The notes under the pieces were generated by a model. It had not been told where the DNA came from and searched no databases. It saw nothing but the letters and a program-made list of their open reading frames with translations. A DNA stretch of 64,000 nucleotides from contig CAZVLB010000012.1 of NCBI GenBank assembly GCA_964627935.1, positions 1 to 64,000 on the forward strand, in the 5' to 3' direction. This DNA comes from JAABVY01 sp964627935. GTDB lineage: Bacteria; Zixibacteria; MSB-5A5; JAABVY01. Shown here piece by piece: positions 35,725-45,579 of this stretch. The position numbers and the translations under genes are program-made. The stretch's first letter is position 1, and every line of letters starts with the position of its first letter.

Positions 35725-37551
35725 TTATTCCACAGTGACGCTCTTGGCCAGATTACGCGGCTGGTCGACATCACATCCGCGCAGCACAGCCATATGATAG
35801 GCCAGAAGCTGCAGCGGTATAATCGACAGAAGCGGCGTAAGATGATAGGGCACATGCGGTATATGGATCACATGATTCGCCAGACGACCAATCTGGTCAT
35901 CACCCTCGGTCGCGATTGCGATAATATTGCCGTTACGGGCCTTGATTTCCTCGATATTCGAAATAACCTTGTCGTAAACCTGGTCCTTGAGGGCAATTAC
36001 CACAACCGGCATATTTTCATCAATCAGCGCAATCGGACCATGCTTCATCTCCGCCGCCGGGTAACCCTCGGCATGAATATATGATATCTCTTTTAGCTTC
36101 AAGGCCCCCTCGAGAGCGACCGGGAAATTGATTCCACGGCCCAGATACAGGAAATTATTGCTGTGGGCATAGAGTTCGGCGATATTTTTGATCTCATCAC
36201 TCATCGACAGAATTCCCTCGACCTGTTCGGGAATCTTTTGAATGGCGGAAACGATCTGACGGCCCTTCTCGATCGACATATCGCGCATACGTGCCAGAAG
36301 CAGCGAAATAAGTTCCAGCACCATGATCTGCGATGTAAAGGCCTTGGTTGAGGCTACACCGATTTCGGGGCCGGCGTGAATATAAATTCCACCATCGGTT
36401 TCGCGCGCAATCGATGATCCGACCACATTGCAGATCCCAAGCACAGTGGCCCCCTTGCGTTTGGCTTCCCTCAATGCCGCCAGGGTATCGGCTGTCTCAC
36501 CCGATTGGGAGATCACATAACAGATTGTGCCATCCTCGATAATCGGGGCACGATACCTGAATTCCGAGGCATATTCCACTTCCACCGGGATTCGTGCCAG
36601 GTCCTCAATCAGGTATTCTCCGATCAGACCGGCGTGCCATGATGTCCCGCAGGCCATAAAGAGCACGCGCCTGATATTATGAAGCTCTTCGTATTGCAAA
36701 CGAAGGCCGTGCAGACGGGAAGTGCCCTCGTCGTAATTGAGACGTCCCCTGAAAGCATTTGCCATTGCCACCGGTTGCTCGAAAATCTCTTTCAGCATAA
36801 AATGTTCATAGCCGCTTTTCTCGATGGCATCCAGCGACCATTCGATTTCATGCACATCCGGCGCAATCATGACCTTGTCAATAGTCGATATCTCAAAATT
36901 ATCGGCCGTAATCCTGGCCATCTCACCTTCATCCAGGTAAACCACCTGATTGGTATGGCGGATTATCGCGGCCACATCGGAAGCGATAAAGTTTTCATCT
37001 TTGCCGCATCCGATCACCAGCGGTGAACCCTGACGGGCCACCACGATTTCATCCGGATGATTGCTGGAAACAACCGCAATACCGTAGGTACCCTCTACGA
37101 ATACCAGCGCCGTACGAACCGCCTCGAGCAGGTTGCCTTCATAGTACTCTTCGATCAGATGAACCAGTATTTCGGTGTCCGTCTCGGTATTAAAATTATG
37201 TCCGGCCTTTTCAAGGTATTCGCGCAGGCTGCGGTAATTTTCGATGATACCATTATGGACGATAGCGATGTTGCAGTTGGTATCCACATGTGGATGGGCG
37301 TTGATCGTATTCGGTTCACCATGGGTGGCCCAGCGAGTATGAGCGATTCCGCAATTGGCCACATATTCCCGCCCGGCAATCTTCTCCTCGAGTGCCGAGA
37401 TCTTGCCCGCCGCCTTATCGAAAATTATACCGTTTTTTTCCAGTACCGCTATACCGGCTGAATCATAGCCCCTGTATTCAAGACGTTTGATCCCGTCCAG
37501 CAGAATCGGCACCGCCTTCTGGCGACCGATATAACCCACAATTCCGCACAT
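35725..37551 (-). CDS. glmS: Glutamine-fructose-6-phosphate aminotransferase
   Basis: 608 residues. Makes glucosamine-6-phosphate, the entry to UDP-GlcNAc for peptidoglycan and lipid A. Nucleophile Cys2 (MCGIVGYIG), glutaminase motifs (HTRWATHGEPN, HNGIIENY), two SIS sugar-isomerase domains (SQSGETADTLAAL) and the C-terminal KSVTVE are all present. It lies 17 nt downstream of glmM on the same strand, so the two form an operon. No glmS ribozyme was seen in the short leader. Confidence 0.97.
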   Translation of the reverse strand: MCGIVGYIGRQKAVPILLDGIKRLEYRGYDSAGIAVLEKNGIIFDKAAGKISALEEKIAGREYVANCGIAHTRWATHGEPNTINAHPHVDTNCNIAIVHNGIIENYRSLREYLEKAGHNFNTETDTEILVHLIEEYYEGNLLEAVRTALVFVEGTYGIAVVSSNHPDEIVVARQGSPLVIGCGKDENFIASDVAAIIRHTNQVVYLDEGEMARITADNFEISTIDKVMIAPDVHEIEWSLDAIEKSGYEHFMLKEIFEQPVAMANAFRGRLNYDEGTSRLHGLRLQYEELHNIRRVLFMACGTSWHAGLIGEYLIEDLARIPVEVEYASEFRYRAPIIEDGTICYVISQSGETADTLAALREAKRKGATVLGICNVVGSSIARETDGGIYIHAGPEIGVASTKAFTSQIMVLELISLLLARMRDMSIEKGRQIVSAIQKIPEQVEGILSMSDEIKNIAELYAHSNNFLYLGRGINFPVALEGALKLKEISYIHAEGYPAAEMKHGPIALIDENMPVVVIALKDQVYDKVISNIEEIKARNGNIIAIATEGDDQIGRLANHVIHIPHVPYHLTPLLSIIPLQLLAYHMAVLRGCDVDQPRNLAKSVTVE

Positions 37552-37568
37552 AATTTATACTCCGGATT

Positions 37569-38909
37569 TTACAATTTTTCTTTTATGAAACTGATCAACG
37601 AATCGGCATCTTTCTTTGCCCGAGCCTCGGCGATTATACGATAAATCGGTTCTGTATTGGACCTGCGGACATGTACCCATCCATTATCAAAGTCGACACG
37701 AACGCCATCGACTGTACTAATTTTTTGATCGGTGAGCTTTTCTCCCAGTTTGCTAAGTTTTACGTCAAAGCCAGAACTCATGTTCCCCTTGCTCTTGACA
37801 ATTACATAATGTCCCAGGCTGTCCACCAGTTCCGAGACTTTCAACTTAGTTTTGGCCATTTTCATCAAAACCAGAGCCATACCCACCAGGCTGTCCCGTC
37901 CATAATGAAGATCGGGCAAAATCACCCCGCCATTGCCCTCACCGCCTATAACCGCCTTTCTTCTGCGCATTGCCTCGACCACATTGGCCTCACCCACCGG
38001 CGCATGATGCAGCTTACAGCCATACTTATTGCAAACATCACTGTTTAGATTCGAAGTTGATAGATTGATAACCATCGGCCCGGGTCGTTTCGAAAGCACA
38101 TAATCAGCCGATATTGCCAGAGTGTATTCCTCGCCGACAGCCTTGCCTGCTTCGGACACTATTGCCAGACGGTCAGCATCCGGGTCGACCGCGAAACCGA
38201 TATCCGCGCCTGTCTGACGGACCGCTTCACACAGGGCCTTGAGGTTTTTGGCCAATGGCTCCGGGTTATGCGGAAACTGGCCATTTGGTTCGCAATTTAT
38301 TCGCAACACCCTGCATCCCAATGCCTCCAGCATTTCCGGCCCGGCAATCGATCCGCCCCCATTGACACCATCGATGACAACTTTGAATTTGCGCTTGCTT
38401 ATCATAGCGCGGTTGACCAGTTTAAGTTTCAAGACCTTCTCTACATGCTTCCTGATCCAGGTGAAATCGGATCTGATGGTGCCCAGCTGCTTCCATTTTT
38501 TGACCGGCACATCGCCGGCTTCCAGATATTCGCTGAATTTCAGATATTGCTGTTTCGTGAGAAACTCCCCACGCGCATTGAAGAATTTCAAGCCGTTCCA
38601 TTCCACCGGATTATGAGAGGCTGTGATGCCCACTCCGCCGGCGGCATCGGTACCGATTATGGCCATTTCTATGGTAGGCGTGGGGCAGATTCCGACATCG
38701 ATTACCTCGCATCCGGTCGCCAGCAACCCGCTGATGACTGCCGATTTCAGCATCAGATGCGAAACCCGCGAATCACCGCCGACAATTACTCTTTTCCCGC
38801 GCACATAGTTGCCGTAGGCTTTACCCGCCTGCAAAGCGACTTCGGGGAAAAGGCTGATTCCAATCTTGCCGCGAATGCCGGAAATCGATTTAATCAGTTG
38901 CTCTTTCAT
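37569..38909 (-). CDS. glmM: Phosphoglucosamine mutase
   Basis: 446 residues, alpha-phosphohexomutase family. Active Ser98 in TASHNP, metal loop DPDADRLA, sugar loop GGEGNGGV and phosphate loop RRSNTEPIYRIIAEA are visible. It converts glucosamine-6-phosphate to the 1-phosphate. The family includes phosphoglucomutases and phosphomannomutases, but the operon with glmS supports GlmM. Confidence 0.92.
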   Translation of the reverse strand: MKEQLIKSISGIRGKIGISLFPEVALQAGKAYGNYVRGKRVIVGGDSRVSHLMLKSAVISGLLATGCEVIDVGICPTPTIEMAIIGTDAAGGVGITASHNPVEWNGLKFFNARGEFLTKQQYLKFSEYLEAGDVPVKKWKQLGTIRSDFTWIRKHVEKVLKLKLVNRAMISKRKFKVVIDGVNGGGSIAGPEMLEALGCRVLRINCEPNGQFPHNPEPLAKNLKALCEAVRQTGADIGFAVDPDADRLAIVSEAGKAVGEEYTLAISADYVLSKRPGPMVINLSTSNLNSDVCNKYGCKLHHAPVGEANVVEAMRRRKAVIGGEGNGGVILPDLHYGRDSLVGMALVLMKMAKTKLKVSELVDSLGHYVIVKSKGNMSSGFDVKLSKLGEKLTDQKISTVDGVRVDFDNGWVHVRRSNTEPIYRIIAEARAKKDADSLISFIKEKL

Positions 38910-39005
38910 AAGTAAATGCCTTCCAATAGTGGATAAAAATTATCTTCCAAAATAACATAAATCTATGCCGTTAAACATGCAAGCAAAAACAAAAGATTCA
39001 TATCC

Positions 39006-39060
39006 TGTGCAATCCCTTTCACACCATTAAGAACTGTGCAATCCCGTGTCACACTGTTAA
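39006..39060 (+). repeat. Imperfect tandem direct repeat upstream of the YfiM-like gene
   Basis: Two copies of a 25-26 nt unit, TGTGCAATCCC-N-TTCACAC-N-ATTAA-like, at 39006-39030 and 39035-39060 (29-nt period). Both contain TGTGCAATCCC and TCACAC. It lies between glmM and the divergent 39171 gene and could be a pair of operators. Confidence 0.5.
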
Positions 39061-39170
39061 TCAATTGAATTCCAATAGCATAGCGGGAACTCCCGGCCTT
39101 CTCCGGGTTTGGCATCCTTTTTGAGCTTGATATATCTCGAGTGATATGAGGACTAATCGAAAGGATTGCC

Positions 39171-39617
39171 ATGCGTGCGAAACTGACAACGATTCTTGCA
39201 ACACTTGTGATCATCATGCTCCTGCAACCGTCTCTTCAGGCAATCGGCAAATACCAGGATCATCCCAAAGACGGCAATTTCAAAAGGATGCCTTCAGCGC
39301 AGGATCACTGGTATTTCTTCGATAATCAGCGCTGGTATATCAAGGCCCCTGATAAGTTCCAGCATATGATGGGCTCATTTGCATTGACCGAGATTTCCAG
39401 CCGGGTGGTCGATGATTACCTGGCCGCAGGGATGGTCTTCGGGATCGGCCTTTACAAGGAATATGATGACGGCATGCGTGAGGGCTGGTCGCCCCGTGAT
39501 CTATTAATGAACACATTCGGCATAGCCGCCAGCCTGGTCAATAATGAAAAATATAAGTTCTGGATGGACTGGGCGGATAATGCCATTATATTGAAATTTT
39601 CACTGAGTTTCAGATAA
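39171..39617 (+). CDS. YfiM/DUF2279-like exported protein
   Basis: 148 residues with an N-terminal signal peptide (MRAKLTTILATLVIIMLLQ). The core DKFQHMMGSFALTEISSR, then GIGLYKEYDDG and SPRDLLMNTFGI follow the DUF2279/YfiM pattern (DKxxH, KE-x-D, and DLxxNxxG). These are small periplasmic or outer-membrane-associated proteins of unknown role. Ends at a good terminator. Confidence 0.75.
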   Translation: MRAKLTTILATLVIIMLLQPSLQAIGKYQDHPKDGNFKRMPSAQDHWYFFDNQRWYIKAPDKFQHMMGSFALTEISSRVVDDYLAAGMVFGIGLYKEYDDGMREGWSPRDLLMNTFGIAASLVNNEKYKFWMDWADNAIILKFSLSFR

Positions 39618-39671
39618 CCTGATTCACGCTCATAGCTTTGCGATATATGTCATAGGAAGACATAACGAGGT

Positions 39672-39706
39672 AAGCCGTCCCGATGAATTGGGGCGGCTTA
39701 TTTTAT
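39672..39706 (+). terminator. Terminator of the YfiM-like gene
   Basis: 10-bp stem with one G-U pair (39672-39681 with 39690-39699), 8-nt loop, then ATTTTAT on the plus strand. Confidence 0.8.
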
Positions 39707-39788
39707 ACATTTACAAAATAGACATATTTAGTATATTATATCTGATACTGTATCGAAATAGTCGAACCTCTAACATGAGTCCGATTCT

Positions 39789-42700
39789 ATGAAAAAAATG
39801 GTGGTTTCACTGCTAATCATGATGCTGGTCTGGCAGGTCAACTCGTTCTGCTCCAACAGTTCGGGAGATAATGCCATCAATGACTCCCGCGATAACCGGG
39901 CCGCATTTTTCGATAACCGTCTCGATCTCAGGAACATGTTTCAGGCACAGGAATCAATGAGATCCGATCAGCCGGATAATGATCCGGAAGATGAGACCTA
40001 TACTTATTATCATTCCAGCCAGATGTGGCAGGGTATGCTGGATGTTTATGTTGACGGCAATTATGCGTACTGCGCCATGTACGACGGACTGATGATTACC
40101 GGAGCATTTCCCCCGGGGGCGCAGGTAGTCTTCAGTAATTTCCCTGTCGAAGGCGGACAGGGCTGGCGCTTGGATAAGCGAAACTACTTCATCTATATGG
40201 CATCGGGTGATGCGGGCCTTGTAATCATAGATGTTTTCGACATGAATAATCCGAATGAAATATCGCGGCTCGATATCGATGGATATTGTTTTGACGTTAA
40301 GCTGAAAGATGACCTTGCAGTTCTCGCGGCAGGAAGCCAGGGCCTGGTAATTGCAGATATTAGCGACATAGAAAATCCCCATATTATTTCCGATCTTCCT
40401 TCCAATGATATCGCCTCGGCGGTGGCAATTGATGATACCTATGCTTATCTGGCAGATGGTGATGCCGGGCTGAAAATAATAGAGATCAGCGATCCGCAGG
40501 ACCCCCAGCTTGTATCCAGTCTCGATGTCGGCGGGTTTGCATTTGATATCGATATAAATAAAGCATATGCATACATTGCGGTAGAGGAAATCGGGCCTGT
40601 TGTTATAGACATTTCGGATCCTGAGAATCCACTTAAGGTCAGCAATAGTCTGGCAAAAACCGGCGCCAATGGAATCACGGTTGCTGATGACTATGCCTTC
40701 GTTACACTGGGAGGCGAAAATGGCCTGCGAATTTTCGATATTAGCGATCCGGCTAACCTATCCCTTGTGAAATCTGTCGAGATACCCGGTTCTACAGTTG
40801 GAATCTACCTGTATGACAGCAAGGCCTATGTGGCCGGATGGAATCAGGGACTCTCCATTGTTGATTTCAGCGATGTTTCCAATGCCGATATTGTGGGCTT
40901 CCTTGATTCATACGGCAATGTCATAAAGGCCGATTTTTATGGTGAAATACTGGTAACCGCATCCTCCGGCTGGCAAACCGGAAATGGAATATTTCATGTC
41001 GGCAAACACGGTCTCGGCAACTGGTATCATGACATTTTCAGGTATAAGCTGGATGGCCCGGCTGCCACAGATTTGGTCATCGATGGGAATTTTGCATTCG
41101 TTACAGACATCTACAATGGCTTCGATATTATAGACCTGAGCATTCCCGACGATATCTTCAGGGTCGGAAGATATATCTCCGATGGTGTTTTTACAGATAT
41201 CGCCATCAACGGCGATTATGCTTATCTCGCCGATGATGAGTCCGGTATACATATCGTAAATCTCGAAAATATTGCCGCTCCCCGTTTGGCCGGCCTGCTC
41301 GATTTCGGTGAAGGTGTAATAGCCATGACTGTCTCTGGCGGCATGCTTTATATCGGATCGGCGGATTTGATTTCGGCTTACGATCTAACTGATCCAATAA
41401 ACCCGGTTTTCGCCTTCGACATAACACTGGATTACAATCTAAAAGATTTCAAAATTGAAAATGATTATCTGTATGCCGCTTTGCAATCACGTGGTCTGGA
41501 GATATTCGATGTTTCGAATCCACAGGATATCAGGGATGTGGCTGTTTTTTCCGAGTCGCTTAATCCCGGATCGGTCAGCATAGATTCGATTTATCTGCTC
41601 CTGACCGACCCGCAAAAGGGAGTCTATTTCTATAATATATCCGATCCCGAGAATATCTACCTTGCTGGCCGTCAACCGACACAGGGTCTTGCGCAGGATG
41701 CGGCCTGGGATGGTAATGGCCGGATCGCGATTGCCGATTATTATGGCCTGTATGCATATGACGCGTTAAGGCCATTGGCGAAACTGAATAACAATCAGGT
41801 TTTCTTCACGGCCAATGAAAACGGCTACACGCCGGCCACCCAGTCATTTAGTCTTGCCAATGAAAATGAGGGCAGGCTGATCTGGTCACTGACAAAGAGC
41901 AAATCATGGCTCCAGCTATCACCAGTCGAGGGCGATTATGAAACCATGATTGACGTTTCTATGAACATAGATAATCTGACACAGGGCAATTATACCGATA
42001 CGATCCGCATCAACGGTAACGCCTCCAATATGCCGTTATATGTCGAAGTGAACCTGCTGGTTAATCCGCCCAATGATCCGCCCTCGTTGTCCGAACTTGC
42101 GCCGAGGACATTCAACGAAGGGGGATTTTTGAGCATGTTTATCGAGGCCAATGATCCCGATGGCACCTCGCCCATGCTGAGAACATCCGAGCTTCCCGAG
42201 AACGCATCATTTACGGACAATGGTAACGGCAGCGGGCGACTTGAATTTGCACCGGATTACCATCAATCCGGCCAATACCGGATAACATTCACGGCTGTCG
42301 ATGAGATCGATACGCTATTGCAGTCATCAATGATAGTCGAGATTATTGTTTTGAACGTTAACCGTGCGCCGAGTTTCACGGGCCTTACTGAGACCATAGA
42401 AATAACAGAGGATGACACCCTCGAGTTTATTATTGAAGCTGATGATCCCGATGGCGATCCGGTAAAACTATATTGCCTTGACAAGCCCGCCAATGCGACT
42501 TTCAGGGACAGGCTGGATGGCAGCGGGCTGTTCCTTCTGCATTCCGATTATTCCAATGCAGGGCAGAGCTACGAACTCAGGTTCCAGGTCCTCGATACGG
42601 CCGAGGCGATAACAAATCAGACTATCACATTGAATGTTAAAAACCGTCTCCTGCAGGTATCATCGTTTTTCCCCTCACCGCCTCAGCAGGGGGTTACCGA

Positions 42701-43658
42701 TATCCTGATAAGTGATAAGATTATAATATCGTTCAATGAGCAGGTTGATCCGATCTCATTAAATAATCGCGTAATCCTGCAAAGCGCTAAGGATAATCCT
42801 TTGATCTACACCTATGATCCGGATCTTACCGCGCTTATTATAGCCAGCGATGCGGACCTGTTTTCCGAATTCGACACAATCAAAATTAAAATATCGGACC
42901 AGATATCCGACCTGGCCGGTTTCATCATGGGCCGTGAGGTTCACAAAACCTTCCATACCGGCACGGCTGTTTATCCCGGTGACCTGGACCACGACGGCAG
43001 GGTTGATGAACGCGACCTGCTTCCATTGGGTTTGGGCTGGCAGGTTGAGGGCCCGATCCGTGAGGGGGGTAACGACTGCTCCTGGGGATCATACCCGGCG
43101 CATGTCTGGGAAAATGCCGGCAACACCTATGCTGATGCCAATGGCGATGGAATTATCGACGCTGATGATATCTGTGGCATTGCGCAAAACTGGGATCGCA
43201 TGATCGAGATAGATCCATTCGAGAAAAAACATGAATTGAATCTGCTCTTAAAGGATTTCGACACGGGCATTCTTAATGGCATGTATTTCGGGCTTTTGAA
43301 CTGCGACAATTCCCCGGGGAAATCTGAGCTTTTGAATATTTTGCAGTCGCTTATGGATAATAAATCACAGAATTTGCCACAGCAGTTCAGCCTCGATCAG
43401 AATTATCCCAATCCATTTAATCCGGAGACCACAATAAGTTTTTCTTTGCCTGAAAATGCGCATGTCTCAATCGAGATTTTCGACCTGACCGGCAGGAAGG
43501 TAACCACATTGCTTAACCGCAATCTTCAGCCCGGGCAGCATAGTGTAACATGGAACGCCACCGACAGCGATGGAGAATATGTCTCCAGCGGAATATATTT
43601 CTACCGCCTGACTTCAGGCCAGAAATCAACGGCTAAAAAGATGATTCTTTTGAAGTAA
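39789..43658 (+). CDS. Giant secreted LVIVD-propeller protein with dockerin-like and FlgD/T9SS-like C-terminus
   Basis: 1289 residues with a signal peptide (MKKMVVSLLIMMLVWQVN). Residues about 75-665 are tandem LVIVD-type units (LVIIDVFDMNNPNEIS, VIDISDPENPL, RIFDISDPANLSLVKS), suggesting one or two beta-propellers. A BACON-like domain follows (about 670-765), then two cadherin/Ig-like domains with DPDGT or DPDGD loops (about 770-955), a Big_5-like domain (about 960-1060), a dockerin-like pair (GDLDHDGRVDERDL, DANGDGIIDADD) and a C-terminal FlgD-like sorting module (NYPNPFNPET ... SSGIYFYRL). It is probably cell-surface or released. It stands alone between two terminators. Confidence 0.88.
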   Translation: MKKMVVSLLIMMLVWQVNSFCSNSSGDNAINDSRDNRAAFFDNRLDLRNMFQAQESMRSDQPDNDPEDETYTYYHSSQMWQGMLDVYVDGNYAYCAMYDGLMITGAFPPGAQVVFSNFPVEGGQGWRLDKRNYFIYMASGDAGLVIIDVFDMNNPNEISRLDIDGYCFDVKLKDDLAVLAAGSQGLVIADISDIENPHIISDLPSNDIASAVAIDDTYAYLADGDAGLKIIEISDPQDPQLVSSLDVGGFAFDIDINKAYAYIAVEEIGPVVIDISDPENPLKVSNSLAKTGANGITVADDYAFVTLGGENGLRIFDISDPANLSLVKSVEIPGSTVGIYLYDSKAYVAGWNQGLSIVDFSDVSNADIVGFLDSYGNVIKADFYGEILVTASSGWQTGNGIFHVGKHGLGNWYHDIFRYKLDGPAATDLVIDGNFAFVTDIYNGFDIIDLSIPDDIFRVGRYISDGVFTDIAINGDYAYLADDESGIHIVNLENIAAPRLAGLLDFGEGVIAMTVSGGMLYIGSADLISAYDLTDPINPVFAFDITLDYNLKDFKIENDYLYAALQSRGLEIFDVSNPQDIRDVAVFSESLNPGSVSIDSIYLLLTDPQKGVYFYNISDPENIYLAGRQPTQGLAQDAAWDGNGRIAIADYYGLYAYDALRPLAKLNNNQVFFTANENGYTPATQSFSLANENEGRLIWSLTKSKSWLQLSPVEGDYETMIDVSMNIDNLTQGNYTDTIRINGNASNMPLYVEVNLLVNPPNDPPSLSELAPRTFNEGGFLSMFIEANDPDGTSPMLRTSELPENASFTDNGNGSGRLEFAPDYHQSGQYRITFTAVDEIDTLLQSSMIVEIIVLNVNRAPSFTGLTETIEITEDDTLEFIIEADDPDGDPVKLYCLDKPANATFRDRLDGSGLFLLHSDYSNAGQSYELRFQVLDTAEAITNQTITLNVKNRLLQVSSFFPSPPQQGVTDILISDKIIISFNEQVDPISLNNRVILQSAKDNPLIYTYDPDLTALIIASDADLFSEFDTIKIKISDQISDLAGFIMGREVHKTFHTGTAVYPGDLDHDGRVDERDLLPLGLGWQVEGPIREGGNDCSWGSYPAHVWENAGNTYADANGDGIIDADDICGIAQNWDRMIEIDPFEKKHELNLLLKDFDTGILNGMYFGLLNCDNSPGKSELLNILQSLMDNKSQNLPQQFSLDQNYPNPFNPETTISFSLPENAHVSIEIFDLTGRKVTTLLNRNLQPGQHSVTWNATDSDGEYVSSGIYFYRLTSGQKSTAKKMILLK

Positions 43659-43679
43659 AATATTAATTAGCAGTAAAGC

Positions 43680-43706
43680 AAAGCCCCGCCATCTCAGCGG
43701 GGCTTT
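43680..43706. terminator. Bidirectional terminator between exoprotein and pruA
   Basis: Perfect 10-bp stem AAAGCCCCGC/GCGGGGCTTT (43680-43689 with 43697-43706) with T-rich flanks on the plus strand; A-rich on the other side, so it serves the exoprotein and possibly pruA. Confidence 0.88.
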
Positions 43707-43729
43707 TGTTTTCAGTATCGACTGTAAAT

Positions 43730-45349
43730 CTAACCCATGAAAGGATACTTGTAATCCCTGGGTGGTACGAAGTTCTCTTTGAGTGTCCTCGGAGAGCACC
43801 ATCTGATAAGGTTCAGAAGTGATCCGGCCTTATCATTCGTACCCGAGGCCCGTGCGCCTCCGAAGGGCTGCTGGGCCACCACGGCTCCGGTCGGCTTGTC
43901 GTTTATATAGAAGTTGCCGGCCGAATCGCGCAGAATTTTTTCCGCCCGCACAATCGCTTCCCGGTCACGTGCAAAAATCGCGCCGGTGAGGGCATAGGGC
44001 GAGGTCTCATCACAGATCTTAAGAGTCTTCTCGAACTCGTCATCTTCATAAACATAAACTGTCAGGACAGGTCCGAAAATCTCTTCTTCCATCAGTTTGA
44101 ATTTGGGATTGGTTGTCAGGACCAGTGTCGGCTGGATAAAATAGCCCTCGGAATCATCGTATTCGCCGCCGAAAATGAACTCGGCCTCATCCGAGCCTTT
44201 GGCATAATCGATGTATTCAATAATACTATCGTATGCGCCCTTATCGATTACGGCATTGAAGAAAACGCTGAAGTCCTCGACATCACCCATCTTGATCTCT
44301 TTATTGTGAGCGATCAGGGTCTCCTTGATTTTGGGCCAGAGCGATTTGGGTATATAGGCCCGTGAGGCCGCCGAGCATTTTTGACCCTGGTATTCAAAGG
44401 CCCCGCGGGTCAGCGCCACCGAGACCTCGATCGGGTCGGCCGAGGGATGCACAAATACAAAGTCCTTGCCGCCGGTTTCGCCCACGATTCTCGGGTAGCC
44501 GATATAGCTTGCAATATTCTCTCCAATAGTCTTCCACATATTCTGGAACACCGGGGTTGAGCCTGTGAAATGTACCCCTGCCAGGTTGGGATTTTTCAGC
44601 ACCAGGTCACCGATGGCCCTGCCGGGAGCGGTCACCAGGTTGATCACGCCATCCGGAAGCCCGGCTTCCTTCAGAATCTGCATGAATACATAAGCGGTAT
44701 AAACACCGGTCGAGGCCGGTTTCCAGACTACGGTGTTGCCCATGATTGCCGGGGAGGTCGGCAGGTTTCCGCCGATCGAGACGAAATTGAATGGCGTCAC
44801 GGCAAACACGAAGCCCTCCAGCGGACGGTACTCCATACGGTTCCAGGTCATCTCCGAGTTTTCCGGCTGCATATCGTAGATCATTTCGGCATAAAAGCAG
44901 TTATAGCGCAGGAAGTCTATCAGTTCACAGACGCCATCGATTTCCGACTGGAAGACATTCTTGCTGTGGGCCAGCATAGTCGCCGCATTCATCTTGTAGC
45001 GATATGGCCCGGCCAGCAGATCGGCGGCTTTGAGGAAGATGGCCGCACGATGATCCCAGGGCATTTCCGCCCATTTTTTCTTGGCCTCCAGCGCCGCCTC
45101 AACAGCCATGGTGACCTCATTGGTTCCGCCCTTGGAATATTCACCAAGTTCCAGCTTATGATTATGGGGAGCGGTGATTTTGACACGCTTATCGGTGCGA
45201 ATTTCCTTGCCGCCGATATACATGGGAATATCGACTTTCCGGGATTTCAGCTCCTCGATCGCCTTTTTAAGCTTCTCCCTTTCCGGGCTGCCGGGCTCAT
45301 AGCTGTATACCGGCTCATTGATTGGTTCGGGAATTCTAAAATTGGTCAT
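43730..45349 (-). CDS. pruA: L-glutamate gamma-semialdehyde (P5C) dehydrogenase
   Basis: 539 residues, matching the single-function P5C dehydrogenase branch (about 540). Oxidises glutamate semialdehyde to glutamate with NAD+ in proline breakdown. Visible: catalytic Cys in YQGQKCSAASRAYIP, general base Glu in GETGGKDFVFVHP, NAD pocket (ITAPHNHK, TPFNFVSIGGNLPTSPA, HFTGSTPVF) and C-terminal NDKPTGAVVAQQPFGGARASGTNDKAG. No proline dehydrogenase is nearby. Confidence 0.95.
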   Translation of the reverse strand: MTNFRIPEPINEPVYSYEPGSPEREKLKKAIEELKSRKVDIPMYIGGKEIRTDKRVKITAPHNHKLELGEYSKGGTNEVTMAVEAALEAKKKWAEMPWDHRAAIFLKAADLLAGPYRYKMNAATMLAHSKNVFQSEIDGVCELIDFLRYNCFYAEMIYDMQPENSEMTWNRMEYRPLEGFVFAVTPFNFVSIGGNLPTSPAIMGNTVVWKPASTGVYTAYVFMQILKEAGLPDGVINLVTAPGRAIGDLVLKNPNLAGVHFTGSTPVFQNMWKTIGENIASYIGYPRIVGETGGKDFVFVHPSADPIEVSVALTRGAFEYQGQKCSAASRAYIPKSLWPKIKETLIAHNKEIKMGDVEDFSVFFNAVIDKGAYDSIIEYIDYAKGSDEAEFIFGGEYDDSEGYFIQPTLVLTTNPKFKLMEEEIFGPVLTVYVYEDDEFEKTLKICDETSPYALTGAIFARDREAIVRAEKILRDSAGNFYINDKPTGAVVAQQPFGGARASGTNDKAGSLLNLIRWCSPRTLKENFVPPRDYKYPFMG

Positions 45350-45483
45350 GTTTGAATATCCTCCAAATGTATTTTAAAATAGATTTCACTTCAAATGTAA
45401 TTGGGTAAAATTGATTAAAAATGTCCGACTGTCAAGTATTTCCAGAAATATTTGAAGCCCCCCTCTGTCAGATTTTTGTTATT

Positions 45484-45499
45484 TGGCTTGCAATTGGCA
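45484..45499 (+). promoter_or_regulatory. Possible weak sigma-54 promoter of the GlpX-like gene
   Basis: TGGCTTG-CAAT-TGGCA has the right GG-N10-GC spacing but three mismatches to the consensus. It lies about 80 nt upstream of the start codon. Weak evidence. Confidence 0.2.
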
Positions 45500-45579
45500 T
45501 AAAGAAGTTTTACACTATCTAAACTAAGTATTAACTTTGGCTAGCAGAAATTCCGGTATCAAACACGGAAGGTGTCGTG

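Noticed and set aside
37552..37568. glmS ribozyme before glmS
   Set aside because: Only 17 nt separate glmM and glmS, far too short.
38963..39217. Open frame of 84 codons on the minus strand
   Set aside because: Overlaps the start of the well-supported YfiM-like gene and the tandem repeat; low-complexity translation.
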